Positions 1 through 8,650 of a stretch of DNA of 46,462 bases are shown in pieces; the stretch's first letter is position 1, and the number at the start of each line of letters is the position of its first letter. Position numbers and translations under genes: made by a program. The DNA is from Xanthomonas cissicola (GTDB lineage: Bacteria; Pseudomonadota; Gammaproteobacteria; Xanthomonadales; Xanthomonadaceae), in the NCBI RefSeq assembly GCF_008801575.1, contig NZ_VZPL01000037.1:1-46462 (forward strand). The letters run 5' to 3'. The notes below the pieces were generated by a model. It saw only the letters and a program-made list of their open reading frames with translations, did not search any database and had not been told where the DNA came from.

Positions 1-62
1 ATCTCGCGCCGGGTCTGCTTGCGCTTGCCCAGGCCCTCAGCGTCACCGAACGTCAGCTGCAT
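1..62 (-). CDS. IS5-family transposase, N-terminal fragment
   Basis: Only the first 20 codons lie in the window; the gene continues past position 1. The ATG is at 62-60 and the peptide begins MQLTFGDAEGLGKRKQTRRE, the usual opening of Xanthomonas IS5-family (IS1478-like) transposases, ahead of the DDE domain. It reads leftward, away from the rest of the window, and lies just inside the terminal inverted repeat at 111-127. Whether the complete gene is intact cannot be judged here. Confidence 0.82.
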   Translation of the reverse strand, partial: MQLTFGDAEGLGKRKQTRRE

Positions 63-127
63 AGATGATCCTCTACATGATGAGGCGGGTAGTGTCGCGT
101 ATCTGTGGTGCGTTGTTCAGAGCTTCC
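1..127 (-). mobile_element. IS5-family insertion sequence, 5' end only
   Basis: The element runs off the left edge. Its outer end is a terminal inverted repeat that reads GGAAGCTCTGAACAACG on the minus strand (111-127). It is bordered outside by CTAG (128-131), the kind of 4-bp target that IS5-subgroup elements duplicate. The transposase starts 48 bp inside the repeat. A near-identical repeat next to another CTAG is found at 46229-46245. The family assignment rests on the transposase N-terminus, the terminal repeat and the CTAG; the exact IS name (IS1478-like) is recalled, not searched. Confidence 0.8.
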
Positions 128-131
128 CTAG

Positions 132-641
132 CGACGACCGGCAGCGGATGGGCGCGTCGATCGCGTCCTGCGCGACTGCTGCCTTCGGCTTGCCGTCGCT
201 GTCGCCGCGAACGCTTTCGGATCGGCCCTGCGACCTGGGGAGGTCTCGGCGGGGGCGTGTTCGCTCCGACAAAGTCGGCCGGGCGGGGCGCGGCTGGACG
301 AGCTAGGCATCTCTCTTGCACGACGCGGGAGGATTGCCAGAACTGCGCTGCAGTCGCGCAAGTGCCCTTGGTGATCGAGTGCGCGCGGACTGCGCCTGGA
401 TCCCCCATGTCCATCCAGCAACGTTCCCAGGACGACCGCTGAGTGCGGAAGTTTCCGAGGCGGCAATTCCCGGCCGTCAGCCGTGCCGCGGGCGCCCGCA
501 GGGCACGCGCTGCCCCGATCATGCGTTTTGTGCAAGGTAGGGTTCAGATGACTTAACAGCAACGAACGCCGTGTCTAATCGCGGTGAAATCGGTCGTGTC
601 TGCTGTGGTCAAATCGCAACCGCTAACCAGGGACTGCCGTC
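132..641. other. Intergenic region without a recognised gene
   Basis: About 510 bp lie between the IS end and the virJ-like start. Open frames exist on both strands (for example 73-522 minus and 65-442 plus), but they overlap each other, are rich in Arg/Ala/Pro as shadow frames in GC-rich DNA are, and have no recognisable motif. This may be a decayed gene end cut by the IS. The promoter of the virJ-like gene should lie in the last 100 bp, but no convincing -35/-10 pair is seen. An AGGGA ribosome-binding site precedes the start at 642. Confidence 0.5.
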
Positions 642-1904
642 ATGGGCATGGGGATCAAAATGTTTCGTTGGGTGATTGCGATCTTGCTGATCGGCGGCAG
701 CGGCTATGCCGTGGCGCGGCATCTGCAGGACAGTAATACGGCTGGGCATTACGGCTCGGTCGAAGTTATCCGCCCGGAGGGCACGCCCAAGGCGATGGTG
801 ATCCTGCTGCCCGACGGCGATCATCCTCAAGACAGCCAGAAGCTGGCCGACATGCTGAGCAACGATGGCGCGCTGGTGGCAGTGGTCGACACCGCCAACT
901 ATCGCGAACGTGTGCGCTCGCACCAAGCCGCCTGCAGTTCGCTGGCCGACGATGCCGAGCGACTGGGCAAGAAATTGTTGCGCGCCGAACATGTCGATGC
1001 GTTCCTGCCGCCGGTGTTGGTGGGGCAGGGCGATGGCGCGGTGCTGGCGCGCCAGGCAGTGGCCTCGGCCGCGCCCGACGTGCTGGGCGGTGCGGTGGTT
1101 GCCGACGCCGGCACCAAGGATCCTGGCCTGGCGTGCTCGCGCGATCTGCCCAATGCCAGTCAGGGCTTCCTGGACGATCTGGCCGACGCATCCAGCCCGA
1201 TGCAGATCGCAGCGGCCACACGCGGGCACTTCCTGGCTGCGCAGTCGCAAGGCCTGGGCGATTTGCCGCTGGTGGAGATGCACGCGCCCGGCAGCGACCG
1301 TCTGGTGGTGATGCTATCCGGCGATGGCGGCTGGCGCGAACTGGATAAAGGCATTGCCGCGCAGCTGCAGCAACAGGGCGTGTCGGTGGTGGGCTGGAAT
1401 AGCCTGCGCTACTTCTGGGGCAGCCGCACGCCGCAGCAGGTTGGTGCGGATCTGGATCGGGTGATTGCCAGCTATCGCCAGCGCTGGCATATCCAGCACG
1501 TCGCCCTGGTGGGGTATTCGTTCGGTGCCGATGTGTTGCCGTTCGCCTATCCAGAACTGTCGCCGCAGCAACGCGCCTCGGTGCAGTTCGTCAGCCTGCT
1601 CGGCCTGGGACACGAGGCTGACTTCAAGGTGCGCGTGGGTGGCTGGCTGGGCTGGCATAACGACGCCGAGCGCGATGTGGAGCCGGCCATCCAGGCGCTG
1701 GACGCGCACCGCCTGCAATGCATCTACGGCGACGAAGAAAAGGACACGCTGTGTCCGGAGCTGCGCGCACGCGGCGTGCAGGTGCTGGCGCGCCCCGGTG
1801 GGCATCACTTCGACCACGATCCGGTGGTGCTGGCCAATCTGCTGATGCAGGGCTGGCAGCATGCAGCGCAGACGCCGATCGCGGAGACGGCGAGCCGCTC
1901 CTAA
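642..1904 (+). CDS. VirJ/AcvB-family virulence protein (alpha/beta hydrolase)
   Basis: The protein has 420 residues. It starts with a short hydrophobic segment (about residues 7-22), so it is membrane-anchored or exported to the periplasm. The C-terminal half matches the bacterial virulence protein VirJ/AcvB family: a GDGGWR segment near residue 228, a nucleophile elbow GYSFGAD with Ser293, and a GGHHFDHD segment near the end that would supply the catalytic His. In Agrobacterium this family is needed for virulence, and AcvB acts on lysyl-phosphatidylglycerol in the periplasm; the role here is inferred. ATG 642 follows AGGGA at a suitable distance, but ATG 648 or 660 is also possible. The 5' side borders an IS-disturbed region, so any original upstream partner (often an mprF/lpiA-like gene) is not visible. 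Confidence 0.85.
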   Translation: MGMGIKMFRWVIAILLIGGSGYAVARHLQDSNTAGHYGSVEVIRPEGTPKAMVILLPDGDHPQDSQKLADMLSNDGALVAVVDTANYRERVRSHQAACSSLADDAERLGKKLLRAEHVDAFLPPVLVGQGDGAVLARQAVASAAPDVLGGAVVADAGTKDPGLACSRDLPNASQGFLDDLADASSPMQIAAATRGHFLAAQSQGLGDLPLVEMHAPGSDRLVVMLSGDGGWRELDKGIAAQLQQQGVSVVGWNSLRYFWGSRTPQQVGADLDRVIASYRQRWHIQHVALVGYSFGADVLPFAYPELSPQQRASVQFVSLLGLGHEADFKVRVGGWLGWHNDAERDVEPAIQALDAHRLQCIYGDEEKDTLCPELRARGVQVLARPGGHHFDHDPVVLANLLMQGWQHAAQTPIAETASRS

Positions 1905-2062
1905 TGCCGCTTGCAACCCGCAAAGCGTTGCGTAACGTGTTCTAGAGCGACAAGCAATGATCGCCACTGACCACCTTCCACCATGCGAAGGTGCTCGACG
2001 CTGAAGCGCGACTGGCGGCCCTGCTTCAGCGAAATCCCGGATTCGCCCGACCCCGTGGCGTG

Positions 2063-2108
2063 CTTCGAAGGCACTCTCCGGCGCCCCGTGGAATGGGCAC
2101 CTTCGAAG
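2063..2108. repeat. Inverted repeat between virJ-like gene and xseA
   Basis: Arms CTTCGAAGG (2063-2071) and CCTTCGAAG (2100-2108) are perfect complements around a 28-base loop. The site lies between two convergent genes, so it could help end transcription, but there is no T-run. The remaining 1905-2173 gap shows no gene. Confidence 0.35.
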
Positions 2109-2173
2109 AGTTCATGTCAGCGCTGGAGCGCCGGCATTGCTGCAGGAACCACGGTGTCGCGCATGGCTTGCGG

Positions 2174-3511
2174 TCAGCTTTCGCCAGACTCCACTCGCAC
2201 CTCGATACTGCCATCGGCCAGCTGCGCGCGCAGGCGTTCGCCCGTGACCACCTCGGCAGCGCTGCGCACCACGCTGCCATTGGCAGGACGGGTCACGATG
2301 GCGTAGCCGCGTGCGACTGTGGCCAGCGGGCTGACCGCTTCCAGCGAGCGTGCAATGCTACGGAGTTGCAGCTGATCATGCTGCAGGCGACGTTGCATCG
2401 CCGCCTGCGGATGCAGCGCCCGCAGGCGTTGCTGCAAGCCGGCCAGATGGCGTTGCGGGTTGTGCGATTGCAGCTGTGCCTGCCCACGCTGTACGCGCGC
2501 CTGCAAGCGTTCGAGCACGTGCATCATGTGCGCACGCAGCTGGCGACCGGCGTCTTCCTGGCGGCGATGGAGCAGTTGCAAGCGCGCCTGCGGGCTCTGC
2601 GCACGCAGCCGCAGGGCCAGCCGGTCTGCGCGTTGCATGGCATTGCCCAAGGCGTGTTGCTGCAGTTGGGTCATGCGTGCCTGCGCACGCCGCACGCGCG
2701 CGACCAGCTCGCGTTGATCGGGCACCAGCAATTCGGCCGCGACCGAGGGCGTGGGTGCGCGGACGTCGGCGACGAAATCGCTGAGGCTGAAGTCGGTCTC
2801 GTGGCCGACTGCAGATACCACCGGGGTCTGCGCGGCGGCGATCGCGCGCGCCAGGCGTTCGTCGTTGAAGGCCCACAGATCTTCCAGCGAGCCGCCACCG
2901 CGGGTGATCAGGATAACGTCGTAGCGCCGGGAGGCATCGGCGCGTTGCAGCAGTGAGGTGATCTGTGCCGCAGCGCTGTCGCCTTGCACCAGCGAAGGCA
3001 GCAGGTCCACTTCGAGCAGCGGAAAACGCCGCGCCAGCACGCTGAGCACATCGCGCACCGCCGCGCCGCTGGGCGAGGTGATCACCGCCAGCCGCTGCAC
3101 ATGCGCAGGCAGTGCCTGCTTGCGCTCGGCATCGAACAGGCCTTCGGCGGCAAGGCGCGCGCGCAGTTCGTCGAAGGCGCGACGCAAGGCGCCTTCGCCG
3201 GCTTCTTCCATATGGTCGAGCACCAGCTGATAGTCGCCGCGCGCTTCGTACAGGGTCAGGCGCCCGCGCGCGAGCACGCGCAGGCCTTCGCGCGGCTGGA
3301 ATTTCAGCCAGGTGCTCTTGGGCTTGAACATCGCGCAGCGGATCTGCGCGCGCGCGTCCTTGAGCGTGAAATACAGATGTCCCGACGCCGGCCGGGTGAC
3401 GCTGCTCAGTTCGGCTTCCACCCACACCAGCGGGAAACCGCCTTCCAGCAGGTCGCGCGCCAGCGAATTGAGCTGGCTGGGAGTGAGGATCTGTTCGTTG
3501 CGGTCGGCCAT
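2174..3511 (-). CDS. xseA: Exodeoxyribonuclease VII large subunit
   Basis: The 445-residue length is usual for XseA. With several copies of the small subunit XseB it forms exonuclease VII, which degrades single-stranded DNA from both ends. The N-terminal OB-fold runs to about residue 105 ([20 protein letters not shown] is typical). The catalytic domain follows, with [30 protein letters not shown] and [20 protein letters not shown], all hallmarks of the family. The last third is a long Gln/Arg/Leu-rich coiled coil that binds XseB. It lies downstream of queG on the same strand, but the 144-bp gap and a GATAAT box 6 bases before the ATG suggest its own leaderless promoter. xseB is not in the window. 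Confidence 0.96.
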   Translation of the reverse strand: MADRNEQILTPSQLNSLARDLLEGGFPLVWVEAELSSVTRPASGHLYFTLKDARAQIRCAMFKPKSTWLKFQPREGLRVLARGRLTLYEARGDYQLVLDHMEEAGEGALRRAFDELRARLAAEGLFDAERKQALPAHVQRLAVITSPSGAAVRDVLSVLARRFPLLEVDLLPSLVQGDSAAAQITSLLQRADASRRYDVILITRGGGSLEDLWAFNDERLARAIAAAQTPVVSAVGHETDFSLSDFVADVRAPTPSVAAELLVPDQRELVARVRRAQARMTQLQQHALGNAMQRADRLALRLRAQSPQARLQLLHRRQEDAGRQLRAHMMHVLERLQARVQRGQAQLQSHNPQRHLAGLQQRLRALHPQAAMQRRLQHDQLQLRSIARSLEAVSPLATVARGYAIVTRPANGSVVRSAAEVVTGERLRAQLADGSIEVRVESGES

Positions 3512-3517
3512 CGCTGC

Positions 3518-3523
3518 ATTATC
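3518..3523 (-). promoter_or_regulatory. -10-like box of xseA, leaderless spacing
   Basis: GATAAT on the minus strand matches TATAAT at five of six positions and ends 6 bases before the xseA ATG. There is no Shine-Dalgarno sequence. Transcription would start at or next to the A of ATG. No good -35 is visible. Inferred from sequence only. Confidence 0.45.
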
Positions 3524-3655
3524 CCGTAGCGACGACTGTGATGGGTGATGGGCCGGCGAACGCCGATGGCAACAGAGCCGCAGCGTTGGCCAACGCGTGC
3601 ACGTGCAGGTTGCAGCTGCCGCATGCGCAACGCGCTCACACGTGGCCTGTGCCGG

Positions 3656-4723
3656 TCAAAGACCGTGTTGCGCCAGCGCCCAGCCAACGTGTTCGCGCAC
3701 CAGTGCCGAGTCGTCGTAGCGACGTGCTTCCAGTGCGGCCAGCACTTCTGGCGTACCAGGCGCATTACCCAGGCCCACGGCAATGTTGCGCAGCCAACGC
3801 TCGTATCCGCTGCGGCGGATCGGGCTGCCCTCGGTGCGGCGCAGGAACTCGTCCTCATTCCAGGCGAACAGTTGCGGCAGCGTGGCCACGTCCAGGTCGT
3901 TGCGGGCGCGGAAATCGGCTTCGTCGGTGCGCTTGGCGAACTTGTTCCAGGGACAGATCAGTTGGCAGTCGTCGCAGCCGAAGATGCGGTTGCCGATCGG
4001 CTTGAGCATGTCTTCGGGAATTGCGCCGTCGTGTTCGATGGTGAGGTATGCGATGCAGCGGCGCGCATCCAGCCGGTAGGGCGCGATGATGGCTTGGGTC
4101 GGGCAGATATCGATGCAGCGCGTGCAGGTGCCGCAATGCGCGGTGGCGGGCGTGTCGATCGGCAGTGGCAGGTCGAGGTAGATCTCGCCGAGAAAGAACC
4201 ACGAGCCGCCGTTGCGATCGATCAGGCAGGTGTGCTTGCCGATCCAGCCCAGGCCGGCATTGCGTGCTAACGCGCGCTCCAGCACCGGCGCCGAGTCGAC
4301 GAACACGCGGAAACCGAATGCGCCAATTTCGCCCTGGATGCGCTCGGCCAGCTTCTGCAGCCGGTTGCGCATCAGCTTGTGGTAATCGCGCCCCAGCGCA
4401 TAGCGCGCTACATAGGCGCGGCTGCCGTCGCGCAAGGTGCTCCAGGCCTCGGTGTCGTCCTTGCGGCCGTAATCCATGCCGACCGACAACACGCGCAGGG
4501 TGCCGGGCACTAATTCTTGCGGGCGCGAGCGTTTGTCGCCGTGCTGGGCCATCCAGTGCATGGTGCCGTACAGGCCTTCTTCCAGCCAGCTGCGCAGATG
4601 CACCTCGTCCTCGCCCAGCTCAATGCCGGTAATGCCGCAGCGTTGAAAGCCGGCTTCGCGCGCAAGCACGCGAATGCGCGCAGCGGCATCGGCAGGGTCG
4701 GGGCGGGCAAGAACGGCAGACAT
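3656..4723 (-). CDS. queG: Epoxyqueuosine reductase
   Basis: The protein has 355 residues and reduces epoxyqueuosine to queuosine in the wobble position of GUN tRNAs, using cobalamin and two 4Fe-4S clusters. Ferredoxin-type cysteine motifs are visible: CGTCTRCIDICPTQAI, then CDDCQLICPWNK. The N-terminal cobalamin-binding part includes VFVDSAPVLERALARNAG and GWIGKHTCLI, which are typical of QueG; a HEAT-like C-terminus follows. The open frame extends far upstream, but the ATG at 4723 is chosen because the protein then begins MSAVLARPDPADAAARIR, as expected, and TATACT lies 7 bases before it. It is divergent from nnr with only 24 bp between start codons; the same neighbours occur in E. coli. 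Confidence 0.95.
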   Translation of the reverse strand: MSAVLARPDPADAAARIRVLAREAGFQRCGITGIELGEDEVHLRSWLEEGLYGTMHWMAQHGDKRSRPQELVPGTLRVLSVGMDYGRKDDTEAWSTLRDGSRAYVARYALGRDYHKLMRNRLQKLAERIQGEIGAFGFRVFVDSAPVLERALARNAGLGWIGKHTCLIDRNGGSWFFLGEIYLDLPLPIDTPATAHCGTCTRCIDICPTQAIIAPYRLDARRCIAYLTIEHDGAIPEDMLKPIGNRIFGCDDCQLICPWNKFAKRTDEADFRARNDLDVATLPQLFAWNEDEFLRRTEGSPIRRSGYERWLRNIAVGLGNAPGTPEVLAALEARRYDDSALVREHVGWALAQHGL

Positions 4724-4730
4724 GGCGACA

Positions 4731-4740
4731 AGTATAGAAT
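4731..4740. promoter_or_regulatory. Overlapping divergent -10 boxes of queG and nnr
   Basis: On the plus strand TAGAAT (4735-4740) ends 7 bases before the nnr ATG. On the minus strand TATACT (4736-4731) ends 7 bases before the queG ATG. The two boxes share bases, neither gene has a Shine-Dalgarno sequence, and the whole space between start codons is 24 bp. This geometry predicts two leaderless mRNAs that compete for one polymerase-binding site. No -35 box is convincing; both would lie inside the opposite gene. Confidence 0.55.
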
Positions 4741-4747
4741 TCCCGGC

Positions 4748-6235
4748 ATGTACGCACCGCTCGCTCTTTACGACACTGCCGCCGCGCGCACGCTCGATGC
4801 GCAGGCCACCACGCTGCTTGGCGGCGACGGCTACACCCTGATGCAACGCGCCGGGCAGGCGGCCTGGCAGTGGTTGCTGGAACGCTGGCCGCAGGCGCGC
4901 CGCCTCGTGGTGGTATGCGGCACCGGCAACAATGGGGGCGACGGCTATGTGCTGGCGCGCCTGGCACACCGCGCAGGGCGTCAGGTCCGCGTGGTGCACC
5001 TGCCCGAACACGGCCCGGGCTCGGACCTGGCGCAGCGCGCCTGTACCGACTACCTCGCCGTCGGTGGTGCAATCGAATTGTTTCCGTATCCGCTGGGACA
5101 GGCGGATGTAATCGTCGATGCGCTGTTCGGCATCGGCCTGAATCGCGCACCGGACGATGCGACCGCCGCCTTGATCGACGCCATCAACGCGGCGGGCGTG
5201 CCGGTGTTTGCACTGGATGTGCCCAGCGGCATCGATGCCGACCATGGGGGGGCTTTCGGTGCGGCGGTACGCGCAGCGCGGACCTTGCAGTTCATCGTGC
5301 CGCATCTGGGACTCTACACCGGTGATGCGCTGGAACATGCCGGCGAGCGTGAAGTGGCTTCGCTGGAGGTGCCGGTTTCAGCATTCGACGGGCTCACGCC
5401 AGTCGCACACAGTTGGAACAGCGATGCCCTGGCGGCGCAATTGCGCCCGCGTCGCCGCAACACGCACAAGGGCCAATCCGGGCGGGTGCTGTGCGTGGGC
5501 GGCAATCTCGGCAGCGGCGGCGCGATCATGCTGACCGCCGAAGCGGCGTTGCGCAGCGGCGCCGGGTTGGTGCAGGTCGCAACGCGCGCCGAGCATGTCA
5601 CGCCGCTGCTGGCGCGCTGCCCCGAAGCGATGGCGCGTGCCGTGCAGGCCGATGACGACATCGCCACTCTGGCCGAGGCGGCGGATGCGGTTGCGCTCGG
5701 GCCCGGGTTAGGGCAGGACGACTGGGCGCAGGCATTGTGGCGCGCAGCGCTGGGCGCCGCTACGGCGGTGGTGCTCGATGCCGATGGGCTGAATCTGCTG
5801 GCCGCCAACGACGTTCCAGTGCATGGTCCGCGCGTCTTGACGCCGCACCCGGGCGAGGCCGGGCGTCTGCTGGGCCTGTCGACCCGACAGATTCAGCGCG
5901 ATCGTCCGGCCGCTGCTGCTGCACTTGCAACACGCTACGACGCAGTGGTCGTACTCAAGGGCGCCGGCACCGTGGTCGCGTCGCCAAGTAACTTGCCGCG
6001 CATCATCGACGCAGGCAATCCCGGCATGGCGGTCGGCGGCATGGGCGATCTGTTGACCGGCGTCATCGCGGCATTGCTGGCGCAGGGCTTCTCGCCATTC
6101 GATGCCGCCAGTCTTGGCGCCTTGCTGCACGCATGTGCCGGCGATGCGGCCGCGCACGCAGGCGAGCGCGGCCTGTTGCCCACCGACCTGCTTCCCGAGC
6201 TGCGCCGCCTTGCCAATGCTGGAGCCATCGCATGA
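4748..6235 (+). CDS. nnr: Bifunctional NAD(P)H-hydrate epimerase/dehydratase
   Basis: The 495-residue protein repairs damaged nicotinamide cofactors. The N-terminal YjeF_N domain (about 1-210) interconverts R and S hydrates; CGTGNNGGDGYVLARL and LDVPSGIDADHG are its family motifs. The C-terminal carbohydrate-kinase-like domain (about 220-490) dehydrates S-NAD(P)HX with ATP or ADP; GKSGRV-like KGQSGRVLCVGG, DADGLNLLA, LTPHPGEAGRLL and NPGMAVGGMGDLLTG are visible. ATG 4748 is preferred over the longer frame because it gives the normal N-terminus and sits behind TAGAAT. The stop overlaps the tsaE start (ATGA), so translation is coupled. This opens the nnr-tsaE-amiC-mutL cluster seen in many gammaproteobacteria. 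Confidence 0.95.
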   Translation: MYAPLALYDTAAARTLDAQATTLLGGDGYTLMQRAGQAAWQWLLERWPQARRLVVVCGTGNNGGDGYVLARLAHRAGRQVRVVHLPEHGPGSDLAQRACTDYLAVGGAIELFPYPLGQADVIVDALFGIGLNRAPDDATAALIDAINAAGVPVFALDVPSGIDADHGGAFGAAVRAARTLQFIVPHLGLYTGDALEHAGEREVASLEVPVSAFDGLTPVAHSWNSDALAAQLRPRRRNTHKGQSGRVLCVGGNLGSGGAIMLTAEAALRSGAGLVQVATRAEHVTPLLARCPEAMARAVQADDDIATLAEAADAVALGPGLGQDDWAQALWRAALGAATAVVLDADGLNLLAANDVPVHGPRVLTPHPGEAGRLLGLSTRQIQRDRPAAAAALATRYDAVVVLKGAGTVVASPSNLPRIIDAGNPGMAVGGMGDLLTGVIAALLAQGFSPFDAASLGALLHACAGDAAAHAGERGLLPTDLLPELRRLANAGAIA

Positions 6236-6732
6236 TCGACCTCAACGGACAACTGCACGACGTGCAGGCCACCGAGACCCTGGGCCAAGCGCTGGCCGCA
6301 GCGCGACCGGTCAGCGCGGTGGTGCAGTTGCATGGCGACCTGGGCGCGGGCAAGTCCACGCTCTCGCGCGCGCTGCTGCGCGCACTCGGTGTCGCCGGGC
6401 CGATTCGCAGCCCCACCTACACGTTGGTCGAACGCTATCCGCTGAGTACTGGCGATGAAGCCTGGCATCTGGACCTCTACCGCATTGGCCATGCAGGAGA
6501 GCTGGACTTTCTCGGGCTCGACGAGGGCAGTGCTAGCTTGTGGCTGGTCGAATGGCCGGAGCGCGGTGCTGGCGTGCTGCCGCCGGTCGATCTGGACGTT
6601 GAACTGGCCGTGGCCGGCGAAGGCCGCAGCGTTCGGTTGCTGGGCCGAAGTGCGATCGGGCATGCCTGGATGGACAGACTGTCACGGCAACCCCAGTTGC
6701 AGGTCCTTTTTGCCGCCTCACGAGAAGAATGA
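6232..6732 (+). CDS. tsaE: tRNA threonylcarbamoyladenosine biosynthesis ATPase TsaE
   Basis: The 166-residue protein is the ATPase of the TsaB-TsaD-TsaE complex that makes t6A at position 37 of ANN-reading tRNAs. It shows the Walker A motif GDLGAGKST (about residues 35-43), then SPTYTLVERY and WHLDLYRI, and the conserved LVEWPERG segment near residue 108. Length and motif order fit the family. The ATG overlaps the nnr stop by four bases, which also rules out the longer upstream frame. amiC follows closely. Confidence 0.95.
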   Translation: MIDLNGQLHDVQATETLGQALAAARPVSAVVQLHGDLGAGKSTLSRALLRALGVAGPIRSPTYTLVERYPLSTGDEAWHLDLYRIGHAGELDFLGLDEGSASLWLVEWPERGAGVLPPVDLDVELAVAGEGRSVRLLGRSAIGHAWMDRLSRQPQLQVLFAASREE

Positions 6733-6802
6733 ACGCCAGGTTATGGATTATTAAGGGAAATTGCCTTGCAATTCACGCAGTTGGATGCTTGAATCCAGCG
6801 CC

Positions 6803-8512
6803 ATGACACCGGGGATCCGCAACTTCTGTCTTTCCGCCCTGACCGCCAGCTTGAGCCTGGCGGTTGTTGCTGCCTGGGGCGGCGAAATCAAGGGGGTCGG
6901 CGTCAGTACCGGAGCCACCGGGACCCGTGCGGAAATTCAACTGGCCGGCAGCGGCGGCTTCAAAACGCTGTCGCTGGCGAACCCGACGCGCCTGGTCGTG
7001 GATTTTCCAGAATCCTCGGGCGTGCGCGGTCTCAAGCTGCCGGCTGCTGCCGGATTGGTGACCTCGGTGCGCACCGGTCAGCCGGTGCCTGGCACGTTCC
7101 GTGTGGTGTTCGAACTGGCAACGCCGGTGACCCCGCTGAAACCGCAGATGCAGACGCTGGGCAGCGCGTCGACATTGGTGATCGAATGGCCCGGCGATCC
7201 GACGCCGGCGGCGGCCTCCGCAGTTGCTGCGGCTACACCGACGGCAGCCCCGGCGCCGCGCCCGCTCAATGCACAGGCCGAAGCGGCACGCGCGACTGCA
7301 GCCTTGGCCGCATCTGCGCAACGTGCCTCGTCGGTGCCGCCGCCCCAGCCGTCGACGCCGCCGCCTGCCCCGTCTGTGCCGGCATCGGCGATGCCCACTG
7401 TCACTCAGGCCCCGGTACCGACCACCATCGCCACCGGTGTGCCGACACCTCGGCCTGCCACCTCCGCGACCACCGGTGCGCCAGCGCCAACTGGCGTTGC
7501 CGGCAACACGCCGAACCGTGCCGCCGGGGCCGCCGCTGCCGTACCGTCTGGCGCAGTGGTGGCGGGCAGTAGCGCAGCTGCAGCTGCGATCTTGAATGGC
7601 GGCAGCGCACCGATGGGTGCAACGTCCGGTAATGCCGGAGCAATTGCCCCCAATAGTGCTTCGGGCGTGGTGGCTGCCGCAGGCGACGACGACCTGCCGC
7701 CGCGTCCGGTACTGCCCAGCGAAGCCTCGCGGATCAAGATGGCACCGGGCATGCGGCCATTGGTCGTGGCGATCGACCCAGGCCACGGCGGCCAGGACCC
7801 GGGCGCCATGGGGCCCACCGGTAAGCGCGAGAAAGACGTCACCCTGGCGGTGGGTCGTGAACTGGCACGCCAGGTCAACGCCACGCCAGGCATGAAGGCC
7901 TATCTGACGCGCGATACCGACGTGTTCATTCCATTGCCGATGCGTGCGCAGAAAGCCCGCGCTGCCAAGGCCGACATCTTCATTTCCATCCATGCCGACG
8001 CCGCCGAAAACCGCAGCGCCACGGGCTCCTCCGTGTACGTACTGTCGACCAAGGGAGCCTCGTCGCAACGGGCGCGCTGGCTGGCCGACAAGGAAAACGC
8101 CGCCGATCTGGTTGGCGGCGTGCGTCTGCAGCAAACCGAAAGCACCCTGGCCAACGTGTTGTTGGACCTGGCGCAGAGCGGCCACATGAAGGCCTCCGAA
8201 GATGCCGCTGGCCATGTATTGGGTGGGCTCAAGCGCATCGGCAACAATCACAAGCCGCAATTGGAACGCGCCAACTTCGCGGTGCTGCGGACCTCCGACA
8301 TGCCGGCGATGCTGGTCGAAACTGCCTTTATCTCCAATCCGGATGAAGAACGTCGCCTGATCGATCCGGCTTACCAGCGCAGGATTGCCAGCGCCGTGCT
8401 GGACGGCATCGATACCTTCTTTACCCGCCAACCGCCGCCAGGCACCTTGTTCGCCGCGCGTGCGCAGGCCGAAGCCGATGCAGTCGGCACCGTGGCCGGC
8501 GGCAGCCGCTGA
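6803..8512 (+). CDS. amiC: N-acetylmuramoyl-L-alanine amidase, AmiB/AmiC type
   Basis: The 569-residue periplasmic zinc amidase cleaves the lactyl-peptide bond of murein during daughter-cell separation. Order: signal peptide (about 1-26), AMIN domain (about 30-130) for septal targeting, a long Ala/Pro/Thr-rich low-complexity linker (about 135-300), then the Amidase_3 catalytic domain. Zinc and catalytic residues are visible: DPGHGGQDPGA with His328, REKD with Glu343, SIHADA and LVETAFISNPDEE. The start is uncertain: ATG 6803 gives the best signal peptide; ATG 6785 and TTG 6761 are in frame but add a non-signal prefix. The linker is unusually long and probably spans the periplasm. Could equally be named amiB by position next to tsaE and mutL. 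Confidence 0.92.
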   Translation: MTPGIRNFCLSALTASLSLAVVAAWGGEIKGVGVSTGATGTRAEIQLAGSGGFKTLSLANPTRLVVDFPESSGVRGLKLPAAAGLVTSVRTGQPVPGTFRVVFELATPVTPLKPQMQTLGSASTLVIEWPGDPTPAAASAVAAATPTAAPAPRPLNAQAEAARATAALAASAQRASSVPPPQPSTPPPAPSVPASAMPTVTQAPVPTTIATGVPTPRPATSATTGAPAPTGVAGNTPNRAAGAAAAVPSGAVVAGSSAAAAAILNGGSAPMGATSGNAGAIAPNSASGVVAAAGDDDLPPRPVLPSEASRIKMAPGMRPLVVAIDPGHGGQDPGAMGPTGKREKDVTLAVGRELARQVNATPGMKAYLTRDTDVFIPLPMRAQKARAAKADIFISIHADAAENRSATGSSVYVLSTKGASSQRARWLADKENAADLVGGVRLQQTESTLANVLLDLAQSGHMKASEDAAGHVLGGLKRIGNNHKPQLERANFAVLRTSDMPAMLVETAFISNPDEERRLIDPAYQRRIASAVLDGIDTFFTRQPPPGTLFAARAQAEADAVGTVAGGSR

Positions 8513-8650
8513 CCCGCTCGGCTATCATTCCGCACTGATTCCTTAGATAACGGCGTCTGCGCGCCGCCGGATTGCCGTGCCGATGTCCGTCTTGTCTGTC
8601 ACACCGCCGATCTACCGCGTTTCGCGCGTGCCGTACTGGAGCGTGCGCTG

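Noticed and set aside
6773..8431. 552-codon minus-strand frame opposite amiC
   Set aside because: Shadow of the real gene; low-complexity Arg/Gly content from the Ala/Pro linker and no ribosome-binding site.
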